64,000 nucleotides of DNA from Litorimonas sp965205225 (GTDB lineage: Bacteria > Pseudomonadota > Alphaproteobacteria > Caulobacterales > Maricaulaceae), in assembly GCA_965205225.1 (NCBI GenBank), contig CBDBFZ010000002.1:496001-560000 (forward strand), in the 5' to 3' direction. The notes beneath the pieces are model-generated. The model was not told where the DNA came from. It searched no databases and saw only the letters and a program-made list of their open reading frames with translations. Positions 17,733 to 27,192 of the stretch are shown here, one piece after another. A program made the translations under genes and the position numbers. Each line of letters opens with the position of its first letter. Positions within the stretch are counted from its first letter, which is position 1.

Positions 17733-18248
17733 CTATCGGCAAAGCGCCTTGGTCTGGCGCAGGGCGGCCGTGACGCCTTTCAGGCTGAAATTATAGGATA
17801 CTTCAGTACCACGGGCAGAGACGGCTTCCACCGTCATATTGGCTCCCTTGCGCATTCGAGAGACAAGCCGACGCTCATCCGCTGTTTCGGCGATGAAGGC
17901 TTCATTCTCTGCCCCGTACATGGCAATAGAAGTCGAGCCGACGCGGGCCTTGGGGGCGCGGGCGGGTTTGAGCACAAATCCGGTCATGAGCGAGGGTTGT
18001 TCGAACGCATCGCCATTGGCCCAGTTGGAGACAAGGAAGAAAATATCGCCATGATTGACATTGCCCGGGGATTGCGTTGTCGCGCGAGAGACAGCGTAGC
18101 ACATTTTGGCATCACCGCCGCCGCGCGAATAGACCATCCAGTCGCCATGCTGACCCTCCACGCTCGGCGTATTGGCCTGAGCTGAATGGGGCAGGAGCGC
18201 TGGCGTAAGGCTCAGGGCGATGAGGGCGGAAAGAAAAAGGCGTTTCAT
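17733..18248 (-). CDS. Invasion-associated locus B (IalB)-like protein
   Basis: About 171 residues. The start at 18248 gives a signal peptide (MKRLFLSALIALSLTPALL, ending SAQA). The mature part follows the IalB family of alphaproteobacteria (EGQHGDWMVYSRGGGDAKMC, then ENEAFIAETADERRLVSRMR and a C-terminal FSLKGVTAALRQTKALC with the second conserved Cys). The family is periplasmic. It was named from Bartonella invasion but is widespread in free-living relatives, so no virulence role is implied. Confidence 0.85.
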   Translation of the reverse strand: MKRLFLSALIALSLTPALLPHSAQANTPSVEGQHGDWMVYSRGGGDAKMCYAVSRATTQSPGNVNHGDIFFLVSNWANGDAFEQPSLMTGFVLKPARAPKARVGSTSIAMYGAENEAFIAETADERRLVSRMRKGANMTVEAVSARGTEVSYNFSLKGVTAALRQTKALCR

Positions 18249-18316
18249 AAGGTCACTATACGACGCCAACAGGCTTAATTCCGGCTTAATGCACATTATC
18301 TTTTTTCAGACAAGTT

Positions 18317-18838
18317 TCAATTGCCATTCTGGCCGATGCCCGTCCGCTTCTTCCCCGGATGAGATCGGCTGCGCTGCACCAGCGGGCGCGGGGCATGGCC
18401 GCCGAACAGGATAGACCGGTCATAGAGGGTCAGAGCGGTGGCCAGCCCGACATTGATGCAGAAGGCGGTTGGAATCTTTACGATGTGCGCGCATGCCGCC
18501 TGAACCGGTTCGGACAGGGAGCCTTTTTCCGGGCCCAGAATATAGGCGGCGTTGAGCGGATGCCGAAAACTTGGGAGATCGACCGCGTCATCTGTCAACT
18601 CGACCCCGACCAGAACGCAGCCTTCGGGAAAGCGCGCAGGATCGAAATCCGACCAGCGATAATAGGGCAGATGGGTGGATGACCCGGTTGTATCGGTCTG
18701 GCGCACCGCCTTTTCTTCCAGTGAAGACCCAATGGTAAAAGCGAAACTGGCCCCGAACGCATGGGCTGTGCGCAGTATGACGCCCAGATTATGCGCCTTT
18801 GACAGGCCTTCACTGCCAATGCCGAAATAGCCGCGCAT
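18317..18838 (-). CDS. SpoU/TrmH-family RNA 2'-O-methyltransferase
   Basis: A 173-residue SPOUT methyltransferase. The three motifs are clear: NLGVILRTAHAFGASFAFTI (motif 1), AAYILGPEKGSLSEPV (motif 2, cofactor knot) and INVGLATALTLYDR (motif 3). It is short and lacks an extra RNA-binding domain, like TrmL-type enzymes; the exact target nucleotide is uncertain. The start overlaps the stop of the MFS gene by one base (TAATG), so it is probably translated with it. Confidence 0.9.
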   Translation of the reverse strand: MRGYFGIGSEGLSKAHNLGVILRTAHAFGASFAFTIGSSLEEKAVRQTDTTGSSTHLPYYRWSDFDPARFPEGCVLVGVELTDDAVDLPSFRHPLNAAYILGPEKGSLSEPVQAACAHIVKIPTAFCINVGLATALTLYDRSILFGGHAPRPLVQRSRSHPGKKRTGIGQNGN

Positions 18839-20163
18839 TATTCGGCAATGCCGGGCTGCGGTCGTTCGACCAGTTTGATGGACCGGTAGACGGCATAGGC
18901 GGCTACGATTGTGCTGCCGATAACGATCAACCAGAACGGCACATAGGGACCGAGCGCCAGAGCGCCGAGCCCGATCAGGCCAAACGTTGTCAGATTGACG
19001 AACAGATTAAGCAGAACAGACCCCGCGCTCATCAACCGGGCGCGAATCTCTGGATCAGCGCGGCGCTGTGCCATCGCCTGCAGCGGAACGACGAAAATTC
19101 CGCTGCTCACGGAAGCGCCGATCAGCATGGTCAGGAAGAGGGGCATGGCCGGGTCCGCAAAAAAGGCCGTGACAGGCCCAAAACGGGCCACCCCTGTATA
19201 GAGCGGTGCGGGGACGGAGATCAGGCCGAGAGTAAACAGGGTCGCCCCGATAATGCCGAGCGCGCTGAGGCGGACCGCTTCCGGCCCCCAGATCTTCATA
19301 TTGCCGACAAAGAATACAAAGAGGGATCCAATTAGAATGCTGATCGTGGAGCAGGCTAGAAGAACCTGCAGCGCCTGTTCATTATAACCCATGATCTGAC
19401 CGACAAAATTCGGCAGCGTGGTGACGAAGACGGTCGACAGGCCATAGAACCAGCTAATGCCGAGCAGAGGCCGCAGCACGTCCAGATGCTGAAACGCTTT
19501 TTTGAGAACAGAAATCGTCGCCGTGATGGGTTCATAATTGATCTTCAGCCCGGGTTGCGGAGCGGGAGCGAGCGGACATTGTTCCGCAGCTAGCCAACCC
19601 ACGAGAGCCAGAATAATCAGAACAGCAGAGATGACGATAGTGCCGAGCGCCAAGACAAACAGGCCGAAAATCGTCGCGGCAAGAATTGTCGCAAACTGGA
19701 ACCCGCTCATCAGCGCATTGCCCTTGATCAGTTCGCGTTCCGTGAGCCATTGCGGCAGCACTGCATTCTTGGTCGGAGAGAAGAACGCTGATTGTGCCCC
19801 CATCAGGCCAAGCGCCACGGCCAGAATACGCACATCCATGAGGTAGAAGCCGAGCGCGGCAAGCGCCATGAGCCCGACTTCCGCGCGCTTGACCCAGCGG
19901 AAGATGATGCCTCGGTCAACCTTATCAGCGATCTGCCCGGCAATCGCGCAGAGGATGGTGAAGGGTCCGGTGAAGATCAGCGCAGCAACGGGAACGCGCA
20001 TGCCGCTGGGCAGATCTGACAGAAAAGCGACGCCGCCAAAAGTAATCAGGGCGATCAGTGCATTCTTCAGCCCATTATCGTTGAAGGTCCCGGTTTGGAA
20101 CAAGGTGAAGAGTGGCAGAAACCGCCGGAAAAAGGTCAGGCCCGTTTCGGGATGTCGGCTCAT
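18838..20163 (-). CDS. MFS transporter, lysophospholipid transporter LplT-like
   Basis: A 441-residue major-facilitator protein with about 12 membrane segments. The first helix (FTLFQTGTFNDNGLKNALIA) matches LplT, which flips lysophospholipids across the inner membrane for re-acylation. The gene directly upstream is a PlsC-type acyltransferase (now broken), overlapping by four bases, the usual LplT-acyltransferase pairing. Downstream it is coupled to the RNA methyltransferase gene. If the acyltransferase is dead, re-acylation must depend on an enzyme elsewhere. Confidence 0.85.
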   Translation of the reverse strand: MSRHPETGLTFFRRFLPLFTLFQTGTFNDNGLKNALIALITFGGVAFLSDLPSGMRVPVAALIFTGPFTILCAIAGQIADKVDRGIIFRWVKRAEVGLMALAALGFYLMDVRILAVALGLMGAQSAFFSPTKNAVLPQWLTERELIKGNALMSGFQFATILAATIFGLFVLALGTIVISAVLIILALVGWLAAEQCPLAPAPQPGLKINYEPITATISVLKKAFQHLDVLRPLLGISWFYGLSTVFVTTLPNFVGQIMGYNEQALQVLLACSTISILIGSLFVFFVGNMKIWGPEAVRLSALGIIGATLFTLGLISVPAPLYTGVARFGPVTAFFADPAMPLFLTMLIGASVSSGIFVVPLQAMAQRRADPEIRARLMSAGSVLLNLFVNLTTFGLIGLGALALGPYVPFWLIVIGSTIVAAYAVYRSIKLVERPQPGIAE

Positions 20164-20970
20164 TTGGCAGTCTCTTTATTCTGGCTGGCTCTGCTATCTT
20201 CCCGCGCCTGAGCGACAGAATTCAATTCGACCTGGCCAATGTCACCGGGGTCCAGCGCTCCAGGATTCTCAAAATCAGGCAATTCAATGAAGTGGCTCTC
20301 GATCCGGTCTTGCAGCAGTGCCATGAATTCATCCTTGCCCAGTCCGGGTGAGATAGGGTCCAGAAACTCAACCTGTGCGGGGCTCGGATGTTTAACCCAA
20401 TCAGGCTGGTTCCAGCGCTGGGCGAGGTTGGTGACGGGCACAACCGGACAGCCGAAATCTTCCTGCAGATGCCAGATGCCTTTTTTATAGGGATGGTGCG
20501 TGCCGACCTGTGACAGACGGCCTTCCGGATAGATTAGAATATACCGCCCCTGTTCGTGTATGATGCGTGACATCTCGGCCATGCGCGCGCGCGTGGTCGC
20601 CCCGCCGCAATTTTCCGCCACGATGGCGTTCATCTTGGCGAGGGTCACCTTGATCAACCAGAATTTCTCCAGATGATCGTCCGTGACGAAGGACAGGTCG
20701 TCAAATTGATGGAACATGATGATGCCGTCGCCATAGGACTAGTGCTTGACCGCGAGGATCACGGGACCGTCGCTCGGCACGCGGTCGTGACTGGTAACCT
20801 CGACGGTGATCTCGGCAATGACGCGCAGACCCCAGCGGATGACTTTGGTATAGCGGCGCAGACTGCCCATCAGCAGAGCCCGGCCCGGCACCAAGACTGA
20901 ACAAGACGCCAATGACGGCATAGAGCGCGGTGACGCCGTAAAAGAACAGGTTGAACAAGGTTGATCGCAC
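20160..20970 (-). pseudogene. plsC: 1-acylglycerol-3-phosphate acyltransferase (PlsC), broken
   Basis: The N-terminal part (MRSTLFNLFFYGVTALYAVI) is in one frame. After a frameshift near 20890 the main frame continues with LRRYTKVIRWGLRVIAEITV and VILAVKH, then a TAG stop inside the catalytic H-x4-D box, where SYGDG follows (probably CAG to TAG), then GGATTRARMAEMSR and ILIYPEGRLSQVG, the second acyltransferase motif. So one frameshift and one nonsense change separate it from a normal 250-residue or so enzyme. It would re-acylate lysophospholipids imported by the coupled MFS protein. Confidence 0.85.
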
Positions 20971-21103
20971 GGGCGCACCTTAACGGTCGATCAAAAGAAG
21001 GCCAGCCCCACTCAGGGGTGATACGAACCGGGCGACATTGCCATTGCAGGACAGGCGCATTACGCCTCTGAGGCTAGAGGCCAGACCAGCTATAGGAGCT
21101 CGC

Positions 21104-22177
21104 ATGCGAACTGTATTCATTGTCGTTTTCGGAATTGTGGGCCTATTGCTGGCCTATCTGTTTCTCTGGCCCGTGCCGATCACGCCTGCGGCCTGGGATG
21201 CGCCCGAAGATCAGGGCTATGTCGGTGATTACGCCCCGAACGATGATCTGGCGGGCCTCAACCTGATTGACCTAGCGCCGCATCACGGGCCGGAAGACAT
21301 TGTTGCTCTGCCCGACGGGCGGCTGCTGACCGCTACGCAGGAAGGCTATATTCTCACCGTTGACCCGGCCACAAGCTCGGTTGACGTACTGGCGGATACG
21401 GGCGGCGTCCCTCTGGGATTGGAAATGGATCCGGCTACTAATCGCCTGATTGTGGCGGATGCACATAAGGGACTCATCTCTGTCGGTCTGGATGGGTCGG
21501 TTGAGACTTTGACGGACAGTGTCGACGGCACGCCGATCCTCTATGCGGATGATCTCGATATCGCGGATGACGGGGTCATCTATTTCTCCGACGCATCGAC
21601 AAAATTTGGAGCAGCGGCGAACAGCTCGACCATGTCGGCGAGTCTGCTCGAGATCATGGAGTCCGATGGTACGGGCCGGTTGCTCGCCTATGATCCGGCG
21701 ACGCGTGGCACCCGCATCGTCGCGGACGGGTTTGTGTTTTCCAACGGTATCGCAATGGCCCCGGACGGCGATATTCTGATGAATGTCACGGGCCGCTATC
21801 AAGTGCTGAAGATCAACCCCGAGACAGGCAAAAGCCGAGTGCTGATCGATAATCTTCCGGGCTTTCCCGATAATATCAATCGCGGTCCAGACGAGACATT
21901 CTTCGTCGGCATTTTGAGCCCTCGCTCCGAATGGCTCGACAAGAATTCCGGGAATGTGATGGCCCGTAAAATCGCCATGCGCCTACCCGCCTCCATGCGA
22001 CCGCAGGCGCAGGCCTATGGTTTGATTCTGCAGATTGATGCGGATGGAAATGTGCTACGCACGTGGCATGATCCGGAGGGCGGATATGCCACACCGACCG
22101 GCGCCGTGCTGGTAGGCGATCGCCTGTATATTACCTCATTATTGTCGCCGACCCTCGGCTACCGCGCCTACCCCTAG
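21104..22177 (+). CDS. SMP-30/strictosidine synthase-like beta-propeller protein
   Basis: About 357 residues. The start at 21104 has an AGGAG site 6 bases upstream and begins with a membrane anchor (MRTVFIVVFGIVGLLLAYLF). The remainder is a six-bladed propeller with the conserved blades HHGPEDIVALPDGRLLTATQ, YADDLDIADDGVIYFSDAST and GFVFSNGIAMAPDGD, and FPDNINRGPDETFFVGI, typical of the SMP-30/gluconolactonase and APMAP/strictosidine synthase group. These bind calcium and often hydrolyse lactones or esters. The substrate is unknown. It is followed 24 bases later by a saccharopine dehydrogenase-like gene, so they may form an operon. Confidence 0.85.
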   Translation: MRTVFIVVFGIVGLLLAYLFLWPVPITPAAWDAPEDQGYVGDYAPNDDLAGLNLIDLAPHHGPEDIVALPDGRLLTATQEGYILTVDPATSSVDVLADTGGVPLGLEMDPATNRLIVADAHKGLISVGLDGSVETLTDSVDGTPILYADDLDIADDGVIYFSDASTKFGAAANSSTMSASLLEIMESDGTGRLLAYDPATRGTRIVADGFVFSNGIAMAPDGDILMNVTGRYQVLKINPETGKSRVLIDNLPGFPDNINRGPDETFFVGILSPRSEWLDKNSGNVMARKIAMRLPASMRPQAQAYGLILQIDADGNVLRTWHDPEGGYATPTGAVLVGDRLYITSLLSPTLGYRAYP

Positions 22178-22201
22178 CCCTGATTGCAAGGAAGCCCTCC
22201 T

Positions 22202-23371
22202 ATGTCCAACCGAAACTATGAAATCACCGTCTATGGCAGCACCGGCTATACCGGGCGGCTCGTCGCGGAATATCTCCACGCCGAATATGAGGATGATCTG
22301 AACTGGGCCATGGCCGGACGGTCGATGGATAAGCTGAAAGCGGTTCGCTCCGAAATGGGCTTGCCGGACAGCGTTGATCTGATCGTTGCCGATTCATCTG
22401 ACCCTGACAGTCTGAAGGCGATGTGCGAATGCTCAGACGCGATCATCACAACCGTCGGACCGTATCAGCTTTACGGCGAACTGCTGGTCAAAGCCTGCGC
22501 TGAGACGGGCACGGATTATGTTGATCTGTGCGGCGAACCGGCCTGGATGGTCGATATGATTGATCGCTATAGCAAAGCCGCAAAACAGAGCGGCGCGCGG
22601 ATCGTCCATAGTTGCGGGTTTGATTCCATTCCGTTTGATATGGGCGTCTATCTTCTGCAACGCGAAGCCAAGGCCAAACAGAGACAGCCCTTTGCCCGCG
22701 TCCGGGGTCGCGTGCGCAAGATGAAGGGTACGTTCTCAGGTGGAACAGCCGCGTCCTTCATGGAAACGATGAAGCGCGCTCAAAAAGAACCACAGATTCT
22801 TGATTGGCTGAAAAACCCCTTCTCACTAACGGAAGGTTTTCAGGGTCCGGTTCAGCCAACGGGACATAAGCCGATTTTGGACGACGATCTGAATAGCTGG
22901 GCTGCGCCTTTCGTGATGGCGACGATCAATACCAAGAATGTCCACCGCTCCAACGCGCTGATGGGTCACGCTTACGGCGAAGATTTCACCTATGATGAAA
23001 TGGTGATGACCGGACCGGGCGAAAAAGGCGAGGCTGCTGCCAATTTTGTCGCAAAGCAGGACATATTCGGGAAAAATTCGTCCAAGCCGGGCGAAGGTCC
23101 AACACCGGAAGAGCGCGAAGCCGGATTTTATGATCTGGCCTTCATTGGCGGTGATGGTGACAATAGGATGGTCGTCGTCGTTACCGGCGATAAGGATCCC
23201 GGCTACAGCTCGACATCCAAGATGGTTAGCGAAGCGGCGCTCTGCCTGACGCGGAATGTGGACCGGGCCATCACGCCTGGCGGCGTCTATACTCCGGCCC
23301 CCGCTATGGGGACGGCGTTGATTGAACGGCTGGAAGCGCATGCCGGTCTGACCTTCGGAATGGAAGGCTAG
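22202..23371 (+). CDS. Saccharopine dehydrogenase-family / trans-acting enoyl reductase-like protein
   Basis: About 389 residues. The start at 22202 is preceded by AAGGA. The N-terminal Rossmann fold carries VYGSTGYTGRLVAEYL and, further on, DAIITTVGPYQLYGELLVKA and YVDLCGEPAWM, then HSCGFDSIPFDMGVYLL, all typical of the saccharopine dehydrogenase/MmpL-linked trans enoyl reductase family of NAD(P)-dependent oxidoreductases acting on lipids. The physiological substrate is not known. It lies downstream of the propeller gene; an IS5 fragment follows 20 bases after its stop. Confidence 0.85.
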   Translation: MSNRNYEITVYGSTGYTGRLVAEYLHAEYEDDLNWAMAGRSMDKLKAVRSEMGLPDSVDLIVADSSDPDSLKAMCECSDAIITTVGPYQLYGELLVKACAETGTDYVDLCGEPAWMVDMIDRYSKAAKQSGARIVHSCGFDSIPFDMGVYLLQREAKAKQRQPFARVRGRVRKMKGTFSGGTAASFMETMKRAQKEPQILDWLKNPFSLTEGFQGPVQPTGHKPILDDDLNSWAAPFVMATINTKNVHRSNALMGHAYGEDFTYDEMVMTGPGEKGEAAANFVAKQDIFGKNSSKPGEGPTPEEREAGFYDLAFIGGDGDNRMVVVVTGDKDPGYSSTSKMVSEAALCLTRNVDRAITPGGVYTPAPAMGTALIERLEAHAGLTFGMEG

Positions 23372-23392
23372 GTCGTAGTGAAGAATTGACTT

Positions 23393-23630
23393 TTGTTTTG
23401 TATAATGTTCCCGCCTTTTGTCAGGAGAGTCCATCTGTCTGGTTATCAGGAACTTACGGATGAACAATGGACCCGTTTAAAGTCTTATTGGCCTTGTGGG
23501 AGCACAGGGAAACGGGGTCGCAACGCTCATAACAGGCTTTTCATTGATGCTGTGTTGTGGATGGCCCGTTCGGGCGGGCGTTGGCGCGGTATGACAAGCC
23601 TGGTCAAAACCATAGGTGCTTAGTCAAACT
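23393..23630 (+). pseudogene. IS5-family transposase, N-terminal remnant
   Basis: The frame reads YQELTDEQWTRLKSYWPCGS, then NRLFIDAVLWMARSGGRWRG, the N-terminal DUF4096 domain of IS5-type transposases. It ends after about 75 codons, and no catalytic DDE part follows. It lies between the oxidoreductase and oxyR genes. Confidence 0.85.
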
Positions 23631-23666
23631 CGCCGCTATCGAAATCTCGCTCAAATGATTAATGCT

Positions 23667-24596
23667 TCAATACGACTTGGTATATTCGGCTATGATGACG
23701 CTGTCTGGCAGGCCGCCGCGGATGATTTCCACGACCCGACCTGTCAAAGCCCGTCGCGGCGTGCTGCGCCGTATAGTCAGATTGATTTCGCGGGCGGCTC
23801 CGTCCTCTTCCAGAGTGCGATCTTCAAGGCCTAGCTCGTCGGACAGGCCTGCCATGGCGAGTGCCGGGACCAGTGTCACCCCCTGACCTTGCGCCACCAG
23901 ATTGATGAGAGTCTCCAGCGATGTTGCGCGCAGGGATGTCTCCGCCTCGCTTTTCTCATTCAATGGCGCGTCGCAAATGGCTAGCGCTTGATCGCGGAAA
24001 CAATGGCCTTCGGTCAATAGCAACATCTCCTGCCGGTTCACGTCCGACATGCGAAGGTGAACCAGGGAAGACAGATCGTGGCCGTCCGGAAAGACTAGGC
24101 GGAACGGTTCGGTATAGAGAGGGATCGCCTGCAGCGCGTCTGATTCGGGCGGCGTCGCCAGAATGGAGGCATCAATCGTTCCGGCCTCCAGATCACGGAC
24201 CAGCCGTTCGGTAATGTCCTCCCGGTAAATGACGGACAGGTCGGGCAGTGCGGTCCGCATGCGTGCGACGAAGCGCGGGATCAGATAGGGGGCGACAGTC
24301 GGGATCAGGCCGAGCCGGAACTCGCCCGCGAACGGGTCCTGTGCTGCCTGGGCGATCTGGCGGATTTCAGCGGTGGCGCGCAGGGCGGTGCGGGCCTGCT
24401 CGGCCACGGCGCGTCCCGCATCGGTTGGTTTTGCGCCCCCGCGTCCGCGTTCAAAGAGTTGCACGCCGAGTTCGGTTTCCAGCTTCTTGATCTGACCCGA
24501 CAGGGTGGGTTGGGATACATAGCAAGCCTTGGCCGCCCGACCGAAGTGACCGGATTCAGCAACGGCCAGAACATAGTTGAGATCACGCAGGTTCAT
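23667..24596 (-). CDS. oxyR: Hydrogen peroxide-responsive LysR regulator OxyR
   Basis: A 309-residue LysR-type regulator with an N-terminal winged helix (FGRAAKACYVSQPTLSGQIK). The two peroxide-sensing cysteines are at positions 199 and 208, exactly as in E. coli OxyR, within TEGHCFRDQALAIC. It would activate antioxidant genes on oxidation. No catalase or peroxidase gene adjoins it in this window; the divergent neighbour is a DUF1134 lipoprotein gene 143 bases away. The intergenic region may carry its autoregulatory site but I could not define it. Confidence 0.93.
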   Translation of the reverse strand: MNLRDLNYVLAVAESGHFGRAAKACYVSQPTLSGQIKKLETELGVQLFERGRGGAKPTDAGRAVAEQARTALRATAEIRQIAQAAQDPFAGEFRLGLIPTVAPYLIPRFVARMRTALPDLSVIYREDITERLVRDLEAGTIDASILATPPESDALQAIPLYTEPFRLVFPDGHDLSSLVHLRMSDVNRQEMLLLTEGHCFRDQALAICDAPLNEKSEAETSLRATSLETLINLVAQGQGVTLVPALAMAGLSDELGLEDRTLEEDGAAREINLTIRRSTPRRALTGRVVEIIRGGLPDSVIIAEYTKSY

Positions 24597-24739
24597 GCGC
24601 GCAGTCTATCGACTCCTACAGGCGCAGAGGCAAGGTACGAAGGCGGCGACTGATGATAGACAGCCGCTCCGGTCATAATTTCGTCCTTTATTAACCCTAA
24701 TTCGGGACAAGTTCGTATCCCGTCCCGGAGTTCTCAGTC

Positions 24740-25363
24740 ATGATCACATTTCCACTTCTTCGCAATTGCACGCTTATTCTGACAGCGTGTGCAGCCCTGT
24801 CAGGCTGTGCCACAGTGCCGCCAGACAACCCCAACAGCGCAACAGACATTCGCGCTGCGCTGGATCGCTCGCAAATCGAGGCGGAGACCTACAACGAAAA
24901 TGAGCTGGTCGTGGCCATCTCGACCCATCTAGGCGTGACGAGCGAGTCGGCGGCCACGGCGATTGAGCGTTTGTTCAAGGACCGCGGCAAACCGGTCGGG
25001 TATATTACCGGTGAAGAAGGCGGCGGTGCCCTGACGATTGGTGCGCGGTTCGGCAAAGGCACGCTGTGGATGAAGAACGGCGACACTATGCCGATTTACT
25101 GGCAGGGACCGACGATTGGCTTCGATGTCGGTGCGGAAGCGGGTAAGGTTTTTACGCTGGTCTATGGTCTTAAAGATATGGCCGATATTCATCGGCGTTT
25201 CCCCGGCGTGGACGGATCGGCCTATCTGGTTGCCGGTATGGCCGTGAATTATCAGCGCACCAACGGCATCACACTGGCTCCAATTCGGACGGGTGTCGGC
25301 CTGCGCTTCGGCGCGAATGTGGGTTATACGCGTTATACGAAAAAACGGGGTTTACCCTTTTAG
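24740..25363 (+). CDS. DUF1134-family lipoprotein
   Basis: A 207-residue protein with a lipobox (ALSGC) after a hydrophobic signal. The rest matches DUF1134 of alphaproteobacteria: ATAIERLFKDRGKPVGYITG, then GTLWMKNGDTMPIYWQGP, TIGFDVGAEAGKVFTLVYGL and LAPIRTGVGLRFGANVGYTR. The family is related to SYLF-type lipid-binding folds, and its function is not established. It is divergent from oxyR. Its stop is 9 bases before the start of a broken thioesterase gene. Confidence 0.88.
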   Translation: MITFPLLRNCTLILTACAALSGCATVPPDNPNSATDIRAALDRSQIEAETYNENELVVAISTHLGVTSESAATAIERLFKDRGKPVGYITGEEGGGALTIGARFGKGTLWMKNGDTMPIYWQGPTIGFDVGAEAGKVFTLVYGLKDMADIHRRFPGVDGSAYLVAGMAVNYQRTNGITLAPIRTGVGLRFGANVGYTRYTKKRGLPF

Positions 25364-25371
25364 GCGGTCCC

Positions 25372-25751
25372 ATGCCGGACAGAGATATTCCTGATGGCTT
25401 TATGCCGCATATGCGGCGGGTCACCCTTCACCGATCCGTATGAGCCGCTTTATGCACGGCTGGATGACGGGTAAGTCAGCCCCGGCATAGTCCTACGCGA
25501 CCTCCACTGTAATTCGCGCGGATTGGTGCATGGCGGTTTCATTGCTACGCTGGCCAACAATGTGCTTGGTATAGTCACGGTCAACCTGGCGATTAATTAT
25601 GTCGGACAGGCCAAAGTCGGCGATTGGCTGAAGACCGATAGCGAGATAGTGAGGTTGTGGGGGTTCGCTAGTCTTCGTTATGTCGACCTCGCGAACGGAC
25701 GCGGCCATCGTGGCCCATGCCAACGCAACGTTTAAGGTCAAGACAGGTTAA
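25372..25751 (+). pseudogene. PaaI-type hotdog thioesterase, broken
   Basis: Pieces in several frames join into a thioesterase of about 125 residues: MPDRDIPDGFMPHM; then SPFTDPYEPLYARLDDG and a stop; then GLVHGGFIATLANNVLGIVT with NLAINYVGQAKVGDWLKTDS (the hotdog helix and H-G-G motif); then, after another shift, TDAAIVAHANATFKVKTG. At least two frameshifts and one stop are present. Its end overlaps the pyrD stop on the other strand. Confidence 0.82.
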
Positions 25752-26806
25752 TCGGCGCCAACCGCTTCTGCCACGGAGCCGAACCCGTCCGCTTTGAGCC
25801 GAGCGCTCAGCTCTTCGCAAATCTCGCGCACTAATTGCGGACCATGGAAAACCAGCGCAGAGTAGAGCTGCACCGCCTTCGCCCCCGCCCGGATCTTGGC
25901 ATAGGCTTGCTCACCCGATCCAATGCCGCCAACCCCGATCAGATCAATCCGTCCTTCGGTTGCGTTATGGAAATGCGAGAGAAGCCGCGTCGATTTATCG
26001 AACAAGGGCTGCCCCGACAGGCCGCCGGCTTCCTTTGCCCAGCGCGTCCCGATTGCATCCGGGCGATCAATGGTCGTATTGGACACAATGATCGCGTCGA
26101 ACGCATAGGTCTGAACCTGTTCGACCACACGCGGGACCTCCGCCGCGTCCAGATCAGGGGCGACCTTGAGAAAGAGTGGATAGTTGGGACCCCCTACCGA
26201 CAGTTTGGCCTGGGTCTGTGCCAGCCGTTCCAATAATTCGTCCATTTCATCGGGGTCCTGCAACTTGCGTAGACCTGGTGTGTTGGGGGAGCTGATATTG
26301 ATGGTGAAATAATCGCATAGACCCCACAGGCGGCTTAGTCCTTCGACATAGTCCGCAACCCGGTCTTGACTGTCCTTGTTTGCACCCAGATTAGCACCGA
26401 CCAGCCCGGGCCATCCCTGGCGCGCGCGAAGGCGCCGCGCAAACGTGTCCAGTCCGGCATTGTTGAACCCCATTCGGTTGATCACGGCGGCGTGCTCTGG
26501 CAGGCGGAACAGGCGCGGCTTTGGATTGCCCGCTTGGGGCCGCGGCGTGACGGTGCCGCATTCAACGAACCCGAAGCCCACGCCCAACATGGTGTTCGGC
26601 ACCTCTGCATTTTTGTCGAACCCGGCAGCCAATCCGACAGGATTGAGCAGGGAGAGTCCACCGACGGTCGTATGCAGTTCGGGTCGGTCAATGATCCCGT
26701 CTCTTGGACCCAGTCCCGCGCGCAACAGGCGAACCGTCGTCAGGTGAGCGGTTTCAGCGGGCAGACGGCGCAACAGACCCGTGCCGGTTTTATAGATGAA
26801 GCTCAT
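25748..26806 (-). CDS. pyrD: Dihydroorotate dehydrogenase (quinone), class 2
   Basis: A 352-residue flavoprotein catalysing the fourth step of pyrimidine synthesis at the inner membrane. The N-terminal helix region (MSFIYKTGTGLLRRLPAETA) marks the membrane-associated class 2. Conserved parts include NPVGLAAGFDKNAEVPN, the catalytic serine in NISSPNTPGLRKLQ, VSNTTIDRP and LIGVGGIGSGEQAYAKIRAG. It is complete and apparently monocistronic now; the DUF952 gene that is often beside pyrD lies just upstream but is broken. Confidence 0.95.
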   Translation of the reverse strand: MSFIYKTGTGLLRRLPAETAHLTTVRLLRAGLGPRDGIIDRPELHTTVGGLSLLNPVGLAAGFDKNAEVPNTMLGVGFGFVECGTVTPRPQAGNPKPRLFRLPEHAAVINRMGFNNAGLDTFARRLRARQGWPGLVGANLGANKDSQDRVADYVEGLSRLWGLCDYFTINISSPNTPGLRKLQDPDEMDELLERLAQTQAKLSVGGPNYPLFLKVAPDLDAAEVPRVVEQVQTYAFDAIIVSNTTIDRPDAIGTRWAKEAGGLSGQPLFDKSTRLLSHFHNATEGRIDLIGVGGIGSGEQAYAKIRAGAKAVQLYSALVFHGPQLVREICEELSARLKADGFGSVAEAVGAD

Positions 26807-26846
26807 AAGGGGGCTCTTATGGGTTGGGTTCTAGAGGGGCTGAATT

Positions 26847-27192
26847 TCAGCGGGACAGATCGGGCAGAACATAGGCGCCATTGGAAGTCGGGTGCAACGT
26901 CCAGTGCCGATTGATCATTGAGTGGCTGAGGATATGATACAGATGCGGGAAAAGAGATCCATCACGCGCGGGCTCCCAGCGCACATCCATACCGTGAGAT
27001 TTCCGCGACAATAATCGGTCTCGCGCCCTGATAGTAAAGATCAAGCGTCGCTTGGAGTTAGTTGAAAAATGGATGAAGCCGTCCGTCTTGTGCAGATCGC
27101 TGCCAAATGACGATCCGGCGTCACACAGCTCAGCCCATTCTACGGTTGTGAGGGTCTTGTATATGAAGAGGGGCGGCGTGGGGGGTCGTCAT
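26847..27192 (-). pseudogene. DUF952 protein, broken
   Basis: The minus strand reads IYKTLTTVEWAEL, then DLHKTDGFIHFST, then in another frame QATLDLYYQGARPIIVAEIS, then back in the first frame MDVRWEPARDGSLFPHLY, which together give the normal DUF952 order. Compensating frameshifts are needed in the middle, and the plausible ATG at 27192 is out of frame with the first segment. The genomic position directly upstream of pyrD matches the usual DUF952-pyrD order of alphaproteobacteria. Confidence 0.8.

Noticed and set aside
17273..21000. Recoding of stop codons (suppressor tRNA or alternative code) as an explanation for in-frame TAG and TGA
   Set aside because: The stops occur at different residues (Trp, Gln and others) and only in genes that otherwise look dispensable, and most pseudogenes also have frameshifts. 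The intact genes use TAG, TGA and TAA normally as stops.
23386..23406. TTGACT and TATAAT as a promoter before the IS5 fragment
   Set aside because: The spacing is only 9 bases, far from the 16-18 needed.
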